The notes below the pieces were generated by a model. The model was not told the DNA's origin, searched no databases, and saw only the letters and a list, made by a program, of their open reading frames with translations. From assembly GCF_019443125.1 (NCBI RefSeq), contig NZ_JAHYXK010000017.1:1-64000 (forward strand): a stretch of DNA of 64,000 nt. Reading direction: 5' to 3'. A program made the translations under genes and the position numbers. How positions within the stretch are numbered: position 1 is the stretch's first letter; the number at the start of each line of letters is the position of its first letter. This DNA comes from Pontibacter aydingkolensis. Lineage in GTDB: Bacteria; Bacteroidota; Bacteroidia; Cytophagales; Hymenobacteraceae. This document shows, piece by piece, positions 36,551-45,309 of the stretch.

Positions 36551-37812
36551 CTTTTTTCTGTGATATGCCGTTCAAAATCAGCTCTGAAATATTTGAGGGC
36601 GCTTTGCAGAGGCTCCATTGCGCCAGGTGCCAGGGCACAAAAAGTGTTGCCAGGCCCTAAAAACTGTGTATGAAAGTCAAGGATATTTAAGTGTTCCGGT
36701 TTACCTTCGCCGCGCTCCATGGCCAGTAAGATCTTCTCAACCCACGGCAGGCCTTCCCGGCATGGCGTACAGAAACCACACGATTCCTGCGCAAAGAAAT
36801 GCTGCAGGTTAAGCACAAACCCAACCGGACAGGTTTTATCATCCAGAATGATCATGGTGCCGGTACCCATACGGCTGCCTGCCTTGGCTACAGACGCATA
36901 ATCCATCTTCACATCCAGGTGCTCCTCTACCATAAAGTCTGTGGAGGCCCCGCCAGGTAAAAGACCTCTGAACTTAAGTCCGTCTTTCATACCGCCGGCG
37001 TAGTCTTCAAGCAACTCCCGCACCGTTACGCCCATAGGTAATTCCCAAACGCCAGGCTTTTTTACCCTGCCGCTGATGCCGTATATCTTGGTGCCGGCAT
37101 CTTCGGAGTTGCTTATACTTTTAAACCACTCGGCGCCTTTGTTTACGATATGCGGCAGGCAGCAAAGGGTTTCTACATTGTTCACGATAGTTGGCCGGCC
37201 ATACAAACCACTTACCTGCGGGAAAGGAGGTTTAGCTCTGGGGTTGGCACGTTTACCTTCCAGTGCATTCAGTAGAGCCGTTTCTTCGCCGCACATGTAG
37301 CGGCCTACGCCGGTATGCAGGTGCATGTCCAAAGTATAACCGGTACCCAAGATGTTTTCTCCGAGATAGCCGGCATCGTAGGCTTCCTGTATGGCTTTAG
37401 TAATTTCGTGGGCTGCCAGTTTGTAAGCCCAGCGCAGGAATACGTAAGAAATGTTTGCCTGTATGGCGTAAGACGCTACAATCATACCCTCGATCAACTG
37501 GTGCGGGTTGCCCTCTAGCAGCAGCCTGTCTTTAAAGGTGCCCGGCTCCATTTCATCGGCGTTGGCTACCAGGTATTTCGGGCCCGGTACATCCATCGGC
37601 ACAAAGCTCCACTTCACGCCTGTACCAAAACCTGCTCCGCCACGCCCTTTCAGGTTAGAAGCTTTTACCAGCTCAGTTACTTCTGAGGGTGTCATCTGCT
37701 TCAGCACTTTTCTGACAGACTCATAGCCACCCACACGCTCATACTCTTTTAAGCTGAGAGGTTGCCTGTCTGCTACGATATGTTGGGTCAAGGGCGTTTC
37801 CATGGTAGCCAT
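36532..37812 (-). CDS. nuoF: NADH-quinone oxidoreductase subunit F (NADH/FMN site)
   Basis: The 426-residue flavoprotein that oxidises NADH. LKGRGGAGFGTGVKWSFVP is the NADH/FMN-binding glycine loop, and ANADEMEPGTFKDR lines the site. HTGVGRYMCGEETALLNALEG is typical of the FMN fold. The N3 [4Fe-4S] ligands are in ESCGFCTPCREG, with the fourth Cys in GNTFCALAPGA. It lies 3 bases after the nuoE stop, so the diaphorase genes are tightly packed. Confidence 0.97.
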   Translation of the reverse strand: MATMETPLTQHIVADRQPLSLKEYERVGGYESVRKVLKQMTPSEVTELVKASNLKGRGGAGFGTGVKWSFVPMDVPGPKYLVANADEMEPGTFKDRLLLEGNPHQLIEGMIVASYAIQANISYVFLRWAYKLAAHEITKAIQEAYDAGYLGENILGTGYTLDMHLHTGVGRYMCGEETALLNALEGKRANPRAKPPFPQVSGLYGRPTIVNNVETLCCLPHIVNKGAEWFKSISNSEDAGTKIYGISGRVKKPGVWELPMGVTVRELLEDYAGGMKDGLKFRGLLPGGASTDFMVEEHLDVKMDYASVAKAGSRMGTGTMIILDDKTCPVGFVLNLQHFFAQESCGFCTPCREGLPWVEKILLAMERGEGKPEHLNILDFHTQFLGPGNTFCALAPGAMEPLQSALKYFRADFERHITEKRCPWKK

Positions 37813-37815
37813 ATT

Positions 37816-38286
37816 TTAGGCGTATTTGTTTAGTATTTCGTCCAGCTGGTTCGGTTCCAGATCTTTGTACAGGTCGTTGTCTATCATCAGGGCAGGAGCG
37901 TGATCGCAGCAGCCAAGGCAAACATTTGGTAGCATGGTAAAACGGCCGTCTGGTGTGGTTTGACCATACTGTATGCCGAGTTTAGCTGTGAGGTATTCGC
38001 GGATGTTCTCATAGCCAACAACCCAGCAACTGATGCTGTCGCAAACCAAAATTACGTGCCTGCCCACGGGTTGCCTGAAAATAAGGTTATAGAATGTAGC
38101 CACGCTATCAAGCTCCGCCGGAGACATATCCATTAGGTCTGCCACTGCTTTTATACTTTCATCCGACACCCAGCCACGGTGCTGCTGCACCACTTTTAAT
38201 GCTTCGATGCAGGCTGCTTTTTTTACAGGCACAAGGGAGATCTCATGCTCGATCTTCTCTATTTCTTCGGCTGTTAGGTTTTCCAT
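37816..38286 (-). CDS. nuoE: NADH-quinone oxidoreductase subunit E ([2Fe-2S])
   Basis: A 156-residue thioredoxin-fold subunit holding cluster N1a. The four ligands are in CDSISC and CLGCC further on. An N-terminal helical bundle (about 1-75) precedes the fold and pairs with NuoF. A 270-base gap with three palindromes separates it from nuoCD. Confidence 0.95.
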   Translation of the reverse strand: MENLTAEEIEKIEHEISLVPVKKAACIEALKVVQQHRGWVSDESIKAVADLMDMSPAELDSVATFYNLIFRQPVGRHVILVCDSISCWVVGYENIREYLTAKLGIQYGQTTPDGRFTMLPNVCLGCCDHAPALMIDNDLYKDLEPNQLDEILNKYA

Positions 38287-38329
38287 TCCAGTAGGCGTTA
38301 TAAATTCTTCGATTCAGTTAATCTTGCCT

Positions 38330-38440
38330 GCTTCGGATTGTATCCGTAGCTTTTTGATTCTAGCAGCTGCCTCCGCTTTTGCGGATTATAAAACCGCGGC
38401 TATTATACTTTCGGATTGCAACCCCGAAAGAGCAGAGGGG
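38330..38440. repeat. Three spaced CGGAT-type palindromes in the nuo operon
   Basis: CGGATTGTATCCG (about 38335-38347), GCGGATTATAAAACCGC (about 38381-38397) and TTCGGATTGCAACCCCGAA (about 38410-38428) are separate small hairpins, 30-50 bases apart. Their left halves share (C)GGATT. They fill the gap between nuoCD and nuoE, with no reading frame. Confidence 0.6.
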
Positions 38441-38518
38441 TGGGTGTTGGTAGTAGGTAGTATATTTTGGTGGTACAAGTGGCGACGTACTTAAATACAT
38501 GCGCCGCTTTGTACTATT

Positions 38519-38545
38519 TTATTCACTCATCCACTCATTCAAAAC
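38519..38545. repeat. ATTCACTC 8-base tandem repeat, copy 2
   Basis: TTATTCACTCATCCACTCAT then TCAAAAC directly follows nuoCD on the transcribed side. It matches the string after nuoH at 32826-32858 nearly base for base. Confidence 0.55.
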
Positions 38546-38556
38546 TCACACATTGC

Positions 38557-40305
38557 CTACCTGTCAATATCGGCCAGCACGTAATCCATGGCTCCAAGTA
38601 TAGACAGCATATCCGCTACCGTATAGCCTCTGCTGATGTAGGGCAGCATTTGCATGTGCGGAAACGATGGAGTGCGAATGCGCACCCGGTACGGCGACGT
38701 ATTTCCGTCGCTGGTCAGGTAGTAGCCGTTGGCGCCCTTGGTTGCCTCTATGCAGCTCATGGCCTCGCCGGCAGGTATCACAGGGCCCCAACTTACACCC
38801 AGAAAGTGCGTGATCAGGGTCTCAATATCGTGCATGGTGTTTTTTTTGACAGGAGGGGTGGTTAACGGATGATCTGCTTTATAAGGGCCCTCCGGCATGT
38901 TTTTGAGGCATTGCTCGATAATGCGCAGGCTTTGGCGCATCTCTTCTACGCGAACCACAGCACGGTCGTAGCAATCTCCGTTGGCAGCAGTTGGAATATC
39001 AAAGTCGAACATTTCGTAGCCGGAGTATGGCTGCTTCTTACGGAAGTCCCACTCCATGCCGCAGGCCCGTAAGCCCGGACCTGTTACACCCCATTCAATG
39101 GCTTCATCCAGGGTAAAAATGCCGATGCCTACGGTTCGTGCTTTAAACAGGCTGTTCTTCATTACCATGCTGTCGTACTCGCGGAGTCGTTTCGGGAAGT
39201 AATCTAAAAAGTCCTGCACCAGTTTTTCCCAGCCTTTTGGCAGGTCCTGTGCTACACCGCCTATGCGGAACCAGTTTGGATGCATGCGGCCACCGCAAAT
39301 TCCTTCTATGATGTTGAATATTTTTTCACGATCTGAGAACATGTAAAATACAGGCGAAAGCTGGCCCAGGTCTTGTGCAAAAGTGCCGTACCAAACCAGG
39401 TGGCTGGCAATCCTAAACAACTCACAAAGCATGACCCTGATCACTTTCACCCGCTCCGGCACTTCAATGCCAGCCATTTTTTCCACTGCGAGCAGGTAGG
39501 CCAGGTTGTTCATTACGCCACCCAGGTAATCTACTCTGTCGGTATAAGGTATGTAAGTATGCCAGGTCTGGCGTTCGCCCATTTTCTCGGCCCCACGGTG
39601 GTGAAAGCCTATGTCCGGAATAGCATCTACAATATCTTCTCCGTCCAACTGAAGTATGATGCGCAAAACACCGTGTGTGCCAGGGTGCTGCGGACCGATG
39701 TTGAGAAACATGAAATCGCTGTCTTCGCTTTGCCGTTCCAGGCCCCATTCTTCGGGTTTAAACTGCAATGCCGCCTGCTCCAGGTCTAGTTTTTCATCAG
39801 ATAGCAGGAACGGTCCCATTTCGGTGGCGCGTGAGGGATGCTCTTTCCGTAGGGGATGGCCTACCCAGGTACGTGGCATAAGTATGCGAGACAGGTGAGG
39901 GTGCCCATCGAACTTGATTCCGAACATGTCGTAGATCTCGCGCTCGTACCAATTGGCATTTTCCCAGAGGCTTGCTATACTTGGCGCTTTCGGGAATTCA
40001 TCTGAGAGGGCTACCTTAAGCCTTATAAAACTGTTGCGTTCGAAGGAAAGAAGGTGGTAAACAAGTGTAAAAGTAGAGGAGGGGCTGCCGTTTCGTTTCT
40101 GATGTGTCCGCTCGTCGATGGCAGTAAGGTCGTAGAGCATTCTGTAGGGCTGCTGTATTCCTGTTTTCAGGAATTGAAGAACTTCTTTCAGCTTATCGCA
40201 GGGCAGCCAGAGGGTGAGCATGTCATCCATGGTGCTTTGCTGTGTAAACGTGTCTTCCCCGAACCGGGACTGTAGCCCGATCAGTATGCTGCTGTTATTT
40301 TCCAT
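38557..40305 (-). CDS. nuoCD: NADH-quinone oxidoreductase subunit C/D fusion
   Basis: A 582-residue fusion of the 30-kDa (NuoC, about 1-180) and 49-kDa (NuoD, about 195-582) subunits. The C part has [20 protein letters not shown] and [17 protein letters not shown]. The D part opens with [16 protein letters not shown] and [20 protein letters not shown], which line the quinone site. Fusion of these subunits is common in several bacterial groups. It is preceded by a DUF4242 gene and a 112-base gap, and followed by a 270-base gap with palindromes. Confidence 0.96.
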   Translation of the reverse strand: MENNSSILIGLQSRFGEDTFTQQSTMDDMLTLWLPCDKLKEVLQFLKTGIQQPYRMLYDLTAIDERTHQKRNGSPSSTFTLVYHLLSFERNSFIRLKVALSDEFPKAPSIASLWENANWYEREIYDMFGIKFDGHPHLSRILMPRTWVGHPLRKEHPSRATEMGPFLLSDEKLDLEQAALQFKPEEWGLERQSEDSDFMFLNIGPQHPGTHGVLRIILQLDGEDIVDAIPDIGFHHRGAEKMGERQTWHTYIPYTDRVDYLGGVMNNLAYLLAVEKMAGIEVPERVKVIRVMLCELFRIASHLVWYGTFAQDLGQLSPVFYMFSDREKIFNIIEGICGGRMHPNWFRIGGVAQDLPKGWEKLVQDFLDYFPKRLREYDSMVMKNSLFKARTVGIGIFTLDEAIEWGVTGPGLRACGMEWDFRKKQPYSGYEMFDFDIPTAANGDCYDRAVVRVEEMRQSLRIIEQCLKNMPEGPYKADHPLTTPPVKKNTMHDIETLITHFLGVSWGPVIPAGEAMSCIEATKGANGYYLTSDGNTSPYRVRIRTPSFPHMQMLPYISRGYTVADMLSILGAMDYVLADIDR

Positions 40306-40417
40306 AAGGAGGAATGAAAAATGATTGCCTGTAACCCTTTAACTCATTGTAATGCTATGCGTGTGCTCTTTATGCTTGACTAATGATTTTACTTGTATAG
40401 TGCTTACTTAAAGTAAT

Positions 40418-40690
40418 TTACTCTGCCGTAACAGGATCGATTACTGACTTTACCTCGCTAACTGAATTAGCAGGTATGCCTACCTGCCTGGCATGCTCCC
40501 TGATCATCTCTTCGTCAGGCGCATTGTAAATGCAGTATACTTTTTCGCCGGTAACGTAACTGTGCACCCATTGTATCTGTGGACCCAGCTTAGAAAGAAC
40601 GCCACAGGATTTCTGTGATACACCTTTCAACTCTTCAGGGGATAAATTTCCGGCTCCCGGTATTTCCCGCTCAATCACATATTTTGGCAT
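40418..40690 (-). CDS. DUF4242 protein embedded in the nuo operon
   Basis: I choose the ATG at 40690, which gives 90 residues beginning MPKYVIEREIPGAGNLSPEE; a longer frame from 40783 adds an unlikely leader. The fold pattern (beta strand, acidic helix, WVHSYVTGEKVYCIYNAPDEEMIREHARQ, then GIPANSVSEVKSVI) is that of DUF4242, a ferredoxin-like family with some nickel-binding members. It sits between nuoB and nuoCD on the same strand, with gaps of 118 and 112 bases. No DUF4242 subunit of complex I is known to me, so it may be a passenger or an assembly factor. Confidence 0.75.
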   Translation of the reverse strand: MPKYVIEREIPGAGNLSPEELKGVSQKSCGVLSKLGPQIQWVHSYVTGEKVYCIYNAPDEEMIREHARQVGIPANSVSEVKSVIDPVTAE

Positions 40691-40763
40691 ATTTATACTT
40701 TTAAAATTTTGAATCTTATACCTAATTGTTTCAAAGGGCCTGCAAACGTTAGCAGGCAAGATG

Positions 40764-40792
40764 CTCACAGGTCTTAAAGACACTGTGAGGTC
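40764..40792. repeat. CTCACAG palindrome between nuoB and the DUF4242 gene
   Basis: CTCACAGGTCTTAAAGACAC followed by TGTGAGGTC is a hairpin with arms CTCACAG/CTGTGAG and inner GTCTT/AAGAC. Two relatives, in opposite orientation to each other, lie at 52611-52645 and 52671-52711. Confidence 0.7.
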
Positions 40793-40808
40793 AATACTTC
40801 TCTAACTC

Positions 40809-41447
40809 CTAAACTTCATCTGGCGAGCGGAATTCAGTCATGGTTTTCCAGCGTTCTTTTTTGCGTTCGTTCACTTCTATTTTGTCAGGTTTGATGATGC
40901 CTTGCTCACCAATGGTCCAGCTAAGTGGCCTACGTTCTTTGCCAACACTTTCAGCCAGCAGCATCAGGCCTTCCATAAACGCATCGGGTCTTGGCGGGCA
41001 GCCTGGTACGTACACATCCACCGGTAAAAATTTATCCACGCCCTGCACCACGCTATAGATATCATACATACCACCGCTGTTTGCGCAGGAACCCATTGAG
41101 ATCACCCATTTGGGCTCCATCATCTGCTCGTGCAAACGCTTTATGATAGGGGCCATTTTAATGAAAACCGTTCCGGCAATGATCATCACATCGGCTTCAC
41201 GGGGAGTACCACGAATAACCTCCGCACCAAATCGGGCCACATCATACTTTGGTGTCATGCTGGTGGCCATCTCCACAAAACAACACGATAAACCAAAGTG
41301 GAACGGCCACATGGAATTTTTGCGCCCCCAGGCCAGCAGGTCCTGCACCGTGGTAAGCATGATACTTTGCTGCACAGCTTCCTCGTAAGAACCTGTACCT
41401 TTCACGGTATTTGCCGGTGCGTTGGGTTTACTTAGCCACCATTTCAT
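40809..41447 (-). CDS. nuoB: NADH-quinone oxidoreductase subunit B
   Basis: The 212-residue subunit that holds the N2 [4Fe-4S] cluster next to the quinone site. The ligands are in [10 protein letters not shown] (the tandem Cys pair), [11 protein letters not shown] and [11 protein letters not shown]. The N- and C-terminal extensions are longer than in short NuoB forms, and the C-terminal tail is charged ([15 protein letters not shown]). It is 116 bases from the nuoA 3' end. Confidence 0.96.
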   Translation of the reverse strand: MKWWLSKPNAPANTVKGTGSYEEAVQQSIMLTTVQDLLAWGRKNSMWPFHFGLSCCFVEMATSMTPKYDVARFGAEVIRGTPREADVMIIAGTVFIKMAPIIKRLHEQMMEPKWVISMGSCANSGGMYDIYSVVQGVDKFLPVDVYVPGCPPRPDAFMEGLMLLAESVGKERRPLSWTIGEQGIIKPDKIEVNERKKERWKTMTEFRSPDEV

Positions 41448-41563
41448 AGGCTCGTTATTAGTTGTTCGTTATTGGTTATTCGGGCAGACCTTTTAAAAAT
41501 CAATCCTTTTGTCTCAGGTCCATTGTGTTTTGTCAAAAAGTCCTTTGTATAATTTAGATCGTG

Positions 41564-42004
41564 CTACGAGATACGTCCTTCGTCAACTGGCTTGTTCAGC
41601 AGCTTCTTATAGGCTTTCAGTATCTTTTTTCCGTCCGGGCCAAAGTCCAGGGCTCCGTTTCGCCATTCGTAGACCAACACCACCACCAGCAAAAGTATAA
41701 ACACCACCACGCCTATGTAGCCGTACCAACCAAGATCCCGAAAGGCTATAGCCCAGGCAAGTATAAATACCGTTTCCACGTCGAAGATGACAAAGAGCAT
41801 GGCAACAAGGTAAAACTGAGAGGAGAAGCGGAGACGTGCAGAACCGGCGCTAAGTATACCGCCTTCGTAAGGCTGCCCGGTGGCACGCTCGTTATGCTGC
41901 TGGCCAAGCACGTAAGACAGACTCATGATAAGCGCGATGAGGCTAAGCACAATGGCGCCATATACAAGCAAAGGCCACAATACCACACTATTTTCCTGAA
42001 GCAT
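41564..42004 (-). CDS. nuoA: NADH-quinone oxidoreductase subunit A
   Basis: A small membrane subunit, first gene of the operon. The ATG at 42004 gives 146 residues beginning MLQENSVVLWPLLVYGAIVL; an upstream frame to 42088 is Cys/Arg-rich and unlike the family. Three helices are visible, with PYEGGILSAGSARLRFSSQFYLVA, the conserved loop near the quinone site, and LFVIFDVETVFILAWAIAF, which carries the conserved acidic residues. No matching -7 promoter box was found in the 125 bases upstream. Confidence 0.94.
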   Translation of the reverse strand: MLQENSVVLWPLLVYGAIVLSLIALIMSLSYVLGQQHNERATGQPYEGGILSAGSARLRFSSQFYLVAMLFVIFDVETVFILAWAIAFRDLGWYGYIGVVVFILLLVVVLVYEWRNGALDFGPDGKKILKAYKKLLNKPVDEGRIS

Positions 42005-42213
42005 ACACAACCACTCCGCCCTGCGGCGGCATTTAAGTGAAACATCCTGTGTAGGTAAGCAACACGACAAAAAACAACCCAAGTGCACATGTGTGACTTT
42101 GCCTGTATCAGATGATGAAAGGGCAACAACCTGCTTTAAGTCCTTTGTCCTTTATCATACTTTCTTTTGTCAAGCTCCCTAATTCAATTCCGAACCCTGG
42201 GCTTAACTAACCA

Positions 42214-42648
42214 TCAGGTACCGGAAATGTAATGCTCGAGATTCTCGATTATGAATTTTTGCTCGTCGATTATATACTTCACAATGTCGCCGATCGAGAT
42301 CAGGCCGACAAGGCTACCAGCTTCGAAAACAGGAAGGTGCCGGATGTACTTGGTTGTCATCAGGCTCATGCATTCTTCAAGTGTGTTGTCCGGTGTTACA
42401 GAAACCGGATGCTCGGTCATCACTTCTTTAATGCGGGTTTCTTTGGAGGCTTTGCCTTTCAGGATCACTTTGCGTGCATAGTCACGCTCCGTAAAAATGC
42501 CGGCAAAATGTTCTGTTTCGTCTAATACTACTAATGCGCCTACGTTTTTCTCCACCATCTCTTCCAGCGCGCTAAAAACAGTATCATTGGGATGAACAGC
42601 GAAAATTGAATTTCCTTTAGCTTGTAAGATACTTCTGACTGTTCCCAT
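42214..42648 (-). CDS. Paired CBS-domain protein
   Basis: A 144-residue protein made of two CBS domains (about 8-65 and 73-135), the Bateman module that binds adenine nucleotides and senses energy state. Elements seen are VFSALEEMVEKNVGALVVLD, FTERDYARKVILKG, TLEECMSLMTTKYIRHLPVF and GLISIGDIVKYIIDEQ. There is no attached catalytic domain, so it probably regulates a partner. Unusually for this organism, an AGGAGG motif lies 5-6 bases upstream of its ATG. It is divergent from the nitroreductase-like gene. Confidence 0.9.
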   Translation of the reverse strand: MGTVRSILQAKGNSIFAVHPNDTVFSALEEMVEKNVGALVVLDETEHFAGIFTERDYARKVILKGKASKETRIKEVMTEHPVSVTPDNTLEECMSLMTTKYIRHLPVFEAGSLVGLISIGDIVKYIIDEQKFIIENLEHYISGT

Positions 42649-42652
42649 ACTA

Positions 42653-42659
42653 ACCTCCT
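42653..42659 (-). promoter_or_regulatory. Strong Shine-Dalgarno for the CBS gene
   Basis: On the minus strand the sequence upstream of the ATG reads ACAGGAGGTTAGT, a perfect AGGAGG core. Other genes in this window lack such a motif, and Bacteroidota rarely use one, so it stands out. Confidence 0.6.
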
Positions 42660-42887
42660 GTAAATTAATGGGTAATAAGATGTGTTATTTTCGTTGTTAT
42701 ACGGTAATTAAAAAAAAAGGACAAAAAAATTATATAAATGTGATATTTTTTCAAAAATCTTTCCCATAACGCTCCAACCTAACTTTTTAAAGCAGGAAAT
42801 TTACTGAATGGCTTAATATATCGCGTTAATGGTTAAACAGTTATCAAGGTTGGGAGTAAACTTAAAGTATACTTTACAGGCTTGCTT

Positions 42888-44168
42888 ATGAACGATAATC
42901 AGTTACCCCAGGGATTTACTGAGATGCTAGCGTTTGGACTGGTTGAGGCATTGCTGGGACGCAGGTCACGGCGTTTTTTTATGGGTGCTGAAATACCTGA
43001 CGGTGTCTTTGCCTACAAATCAAAGCACAAGCCTGTGCCTCTCTCTGAACTTGAGAAGCTGTTGGTAGTTACGGCATGCGGTGGCAACACAGGCTGGCAC
43101 TACATGATACAACGGGCACAGCGGTATGCACCACACCTTTCAAACTACGCGGCTGCAGCGGGTGGGCGTACTTTCCCGTCAGCAGCGGGGTTTCATACCA
43201 GCAAGACTTTTTTTACCGATGATGAGGGTGTATATGTGCTGGATAACCGCGATGCTCCTGCAGCCGCAGACAGAAACCAGGACGGCTCTCTGGATCATGA
43301 TGCTATACTTTCTGCATTAAAAAGTAATGTAAGAAAACTGCAGGATGGCCGTTTGCGCCTGCCCTCTGAGGTGCCTTACGTAGAGGCGCACAATACGTGG
43401 GTAGCCAATAAGCCGGGCACACTGCTGGTTTTTCCGGTGGCAGACCTGGCGCAGCATGTGTTGCTTAGTTTATGCTATATGCTGCAAAATGGCATGGTAC
43501 TGACCGATGATATAAATAAGCGACCCATACCCGGCATCGAAAAGTATAAAGACATGGTAGACATCACCAATAACTGGAACATAACGTTTCTGGAGCAGTT
43601 AGCGCTGACCGAGGTAACCGTAGAACTATCAACCGGTTGTTATGCCGGCGCTTTAATGTTGCAGGCAATGGGTCTGGGCGGCTGGATGTACGATGGCATA
43701 GACCTGTTCAGTGTGCTGGGGGCCAGCGGTAACCCGGATGTGCCCGGCCTGGGTTTCCGGTACGATACAAACGACAACTGGCCGTATCCAAACCCAACAG
43801 GTTTAAAAGGCGTGATGGAAGGATTCTGTCCACCGCATTACCCCGACATGCGTGCAGCCGTTGAGGCAGTTTGCGACCGTAAATTCGGCAAAGGTGGGCC
43901 TTTTAACGAAGCCACTTCCGGACCATGGAAAGAAACAGCAAAAGTGCGGGGAGCAGCGCAGGTGCACGACGAACGGTTCAGAGAATGCGTTGCATTGCAG
44001 GCACAATACGTTTATGATACCTTTGGCAAGTTTCCGGCAACAGTACCCTCTATTTTTATGCTTACCTACCTGCAGGCGCACCACCTCGACCTGGAGTTCT
44101 ACGATAAGTTCTACAAGCCAGGCGCGTACTTAAAAACACATGCAGATCATATGACTAAGTGGCATTAA
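42888..44168 (+). CDS. Nitroreductase-like protein of unknown function
   Basis: A 426-residue protein. I start at the ATG at 42888 (MNDNQLPQGF); a TTG six bases upstream is in frame. The N-terminal region shows RRSRRFFMG, PLSELEKLLVVTACGGNTGW and RTFPSAAGFHTSKTFF, which resemble the FMN-site motifs of the nitroreductase/SagB superfamily (R-R-S-x-R and P-S-A-G). The rest has a Trp-rich stretch, a CYAGALMLQAMGLGGWMYDG segment as in nitroreductases, and a C-terminus that fits no family I know. I cannot assign a substrate. It is the first of four rightward genes, divergent from the CBS gene. Confidence 0.5.
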   Translation: MNDNQLPQGFTEMLAFGLVEALLGRRSRRFFMGAEIPDGVFAYKSKHKPVPLSELEKLLVVTACGGNTGWHYMIQRAQRYAPHLSNYAAAAGGRTFPSAAGFHTSKTFFTDDEGVYVLDNRDAPAAADRNQDGSLDHDAILSALKSNVRKLQDGRLRLPSEVPYVEAHNTWVANKPGTLLVFPVADLAQHVLLSLCYMLQNGMVLTDDINKRPIPGIEKYKDMVDITNNWNITFLEQLALTEVTVELSTGCYAGALMLQAMGLGGWMYDGIDLFSVLGASGNPDVPGLGFRYDTNDNWPYPNPTGLKGVMEGFCPPHYPDMRAAVEAVCDRKFGKGGPFNEATSGPWKETAKVRGAAQVHDERFRECVALQAQYVYDTFGKFPATVPSIFMLTYLQAHHLDLEFYDKFYKPGAYLKTHADHMTKWH

Positions 44169-44264
44169 AAGTATAAACTATCTTTTAGCTCTGAATCTTG
44201 TGGTTGTATTTGCTGCTTGAGTAACATTTATACCTGATTTACTTACTCGCGTATGGCATAAAGT

Positions 44265-45188
44265 ATGCGCGACTTTATACTTTGGCTTGAACGGGTTACT
44301 GGGCTTAGCGCTGAGTTTTATGAACACCTGTTTTTAACGCTGGCTGTGGTGCTGGGGCTATGGCTGGTTAGTACCCTCGTGTTGCAGGTTGTTTTTAAAA
44401 GGGAAAAGGACATACGCAAGCGGTACAAGTGGCGCAAGTTCACAAACTATATCATTACCATTGCCGGATTGCTGTTTCTTGTAAATGTCTGGTTTGGGGG
44501 ATTCAGGTCTATCGCAACTTTTATGGGATTGCTCTCTGCCGGCTTGGTTCTGGCTTTGCGCGAACCACTTTTAAATATTGCAGGCTGGCTCATTATCATC
44601 TGGAAGCGTCCGTTCAGGATAGGAGACAGAATTCAGGTGGGAGAGTATATTGGCGATGTGATTGACCAAAGGCTTTTCCAGTTTACTATAAACGAGATAA
44701 GGGGATGGGTAGATGCAGACCAGGCAACAGGACGCGTGGTGCATATTCCGAATGCAAGGATTTTTACGGAGGAGCAGGCAAACTATAACTATGGCTTTCC
44801 ATTTATCTGGAATGAATTAACTGTAAGGATAACCTTTGAGAGTAACAGGCACAGAGCCAAAGCTTTGCTTGCCGAAATTGTTGAGCGCCACGGCGAGCAT
44901 CTCTCAGAGCAGGCCCTTAACCAGGTAAAGTGGCAATCACAGCAACACCTTATTTTTTATGAGGATTTCGGCCCAAAAGTATACACAGAGGTAAGGGAGT
45001 ATGGGGTAAAGTTAACGATGCGCTACATGTGCAGCATCATGCGGCGCAGGCAAAGCGAGCATGACATATGGGAAGATGTGCTCAACGCCTTTGCAAGTAC
45101 CGCAGATATCCAGTTTGCCTATCCGACAACACGATTTTACCAGACTTTTGAAGGGCAGGAGATGCCCCGGCAAGATCCCTCTTCCTAA
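44265..45188 (+). CDS. MscS-family mechanosensitive channel
   Basis: A 307-residue membrane protein with three to four hydrophobic segments (about 22-45, 62-82, 86-110). The third is the pore helix, GLLSAGLVLALREPLLNIAG, rich in Gly and Ala as in MscS TM3. The beta-domain follows with KRPFRIGDRIQVGEYIGDV and VHIPNARIFTEEQANY. The short N-terminus makes it a compact MscS variant, acting as a pressure-relief channel during osmotic downshock. Confidence 0.85.
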   Translation: MRDFILWLERVTGLSAEFYEHLFLTLAVVLGLWLVSTLVLQVVFKREKDIRKRYKWRKFTNYIITIAGLLFLVNVWFGGFRSIATFMGLLSAGLVLALREPLLNIAGWLIIIWKRPFRIGDRIQVGEYIGDVIDQRLFQFTINEIRGWVDADQATGRVVHIPNARIFTEEQANYNYGFPFIWNELTVRITFESNRHRAKALLAEIVERHGEHLSEQALNQVKWQSQQHLIFYEDFGPKVYTEVREYGVKLTMRYMCSIMRRRQSEHDIWEDVLNAFASTADIQFAYPTTRFYQTFEGQEMPRQDPSS

Positions 45189-45309
45189 ACAAGCCAGTTT
45201 TATACTTAACTACTACTCTAGTATGATGATGGGTAACAGATTTAAGCGCTATATTTTGTAAAACCGGTGCAGTTAAGATAGATTTAAGTATAGCTTTAAG
45301 CCTGAAACT

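Noticed and set aside
45246..45254. A -7 box (TATATTTTG) upstream of the CPBP gene
   Set aside because: It is one base too long for TAnnTTTG and has no -33 element at the right distance.
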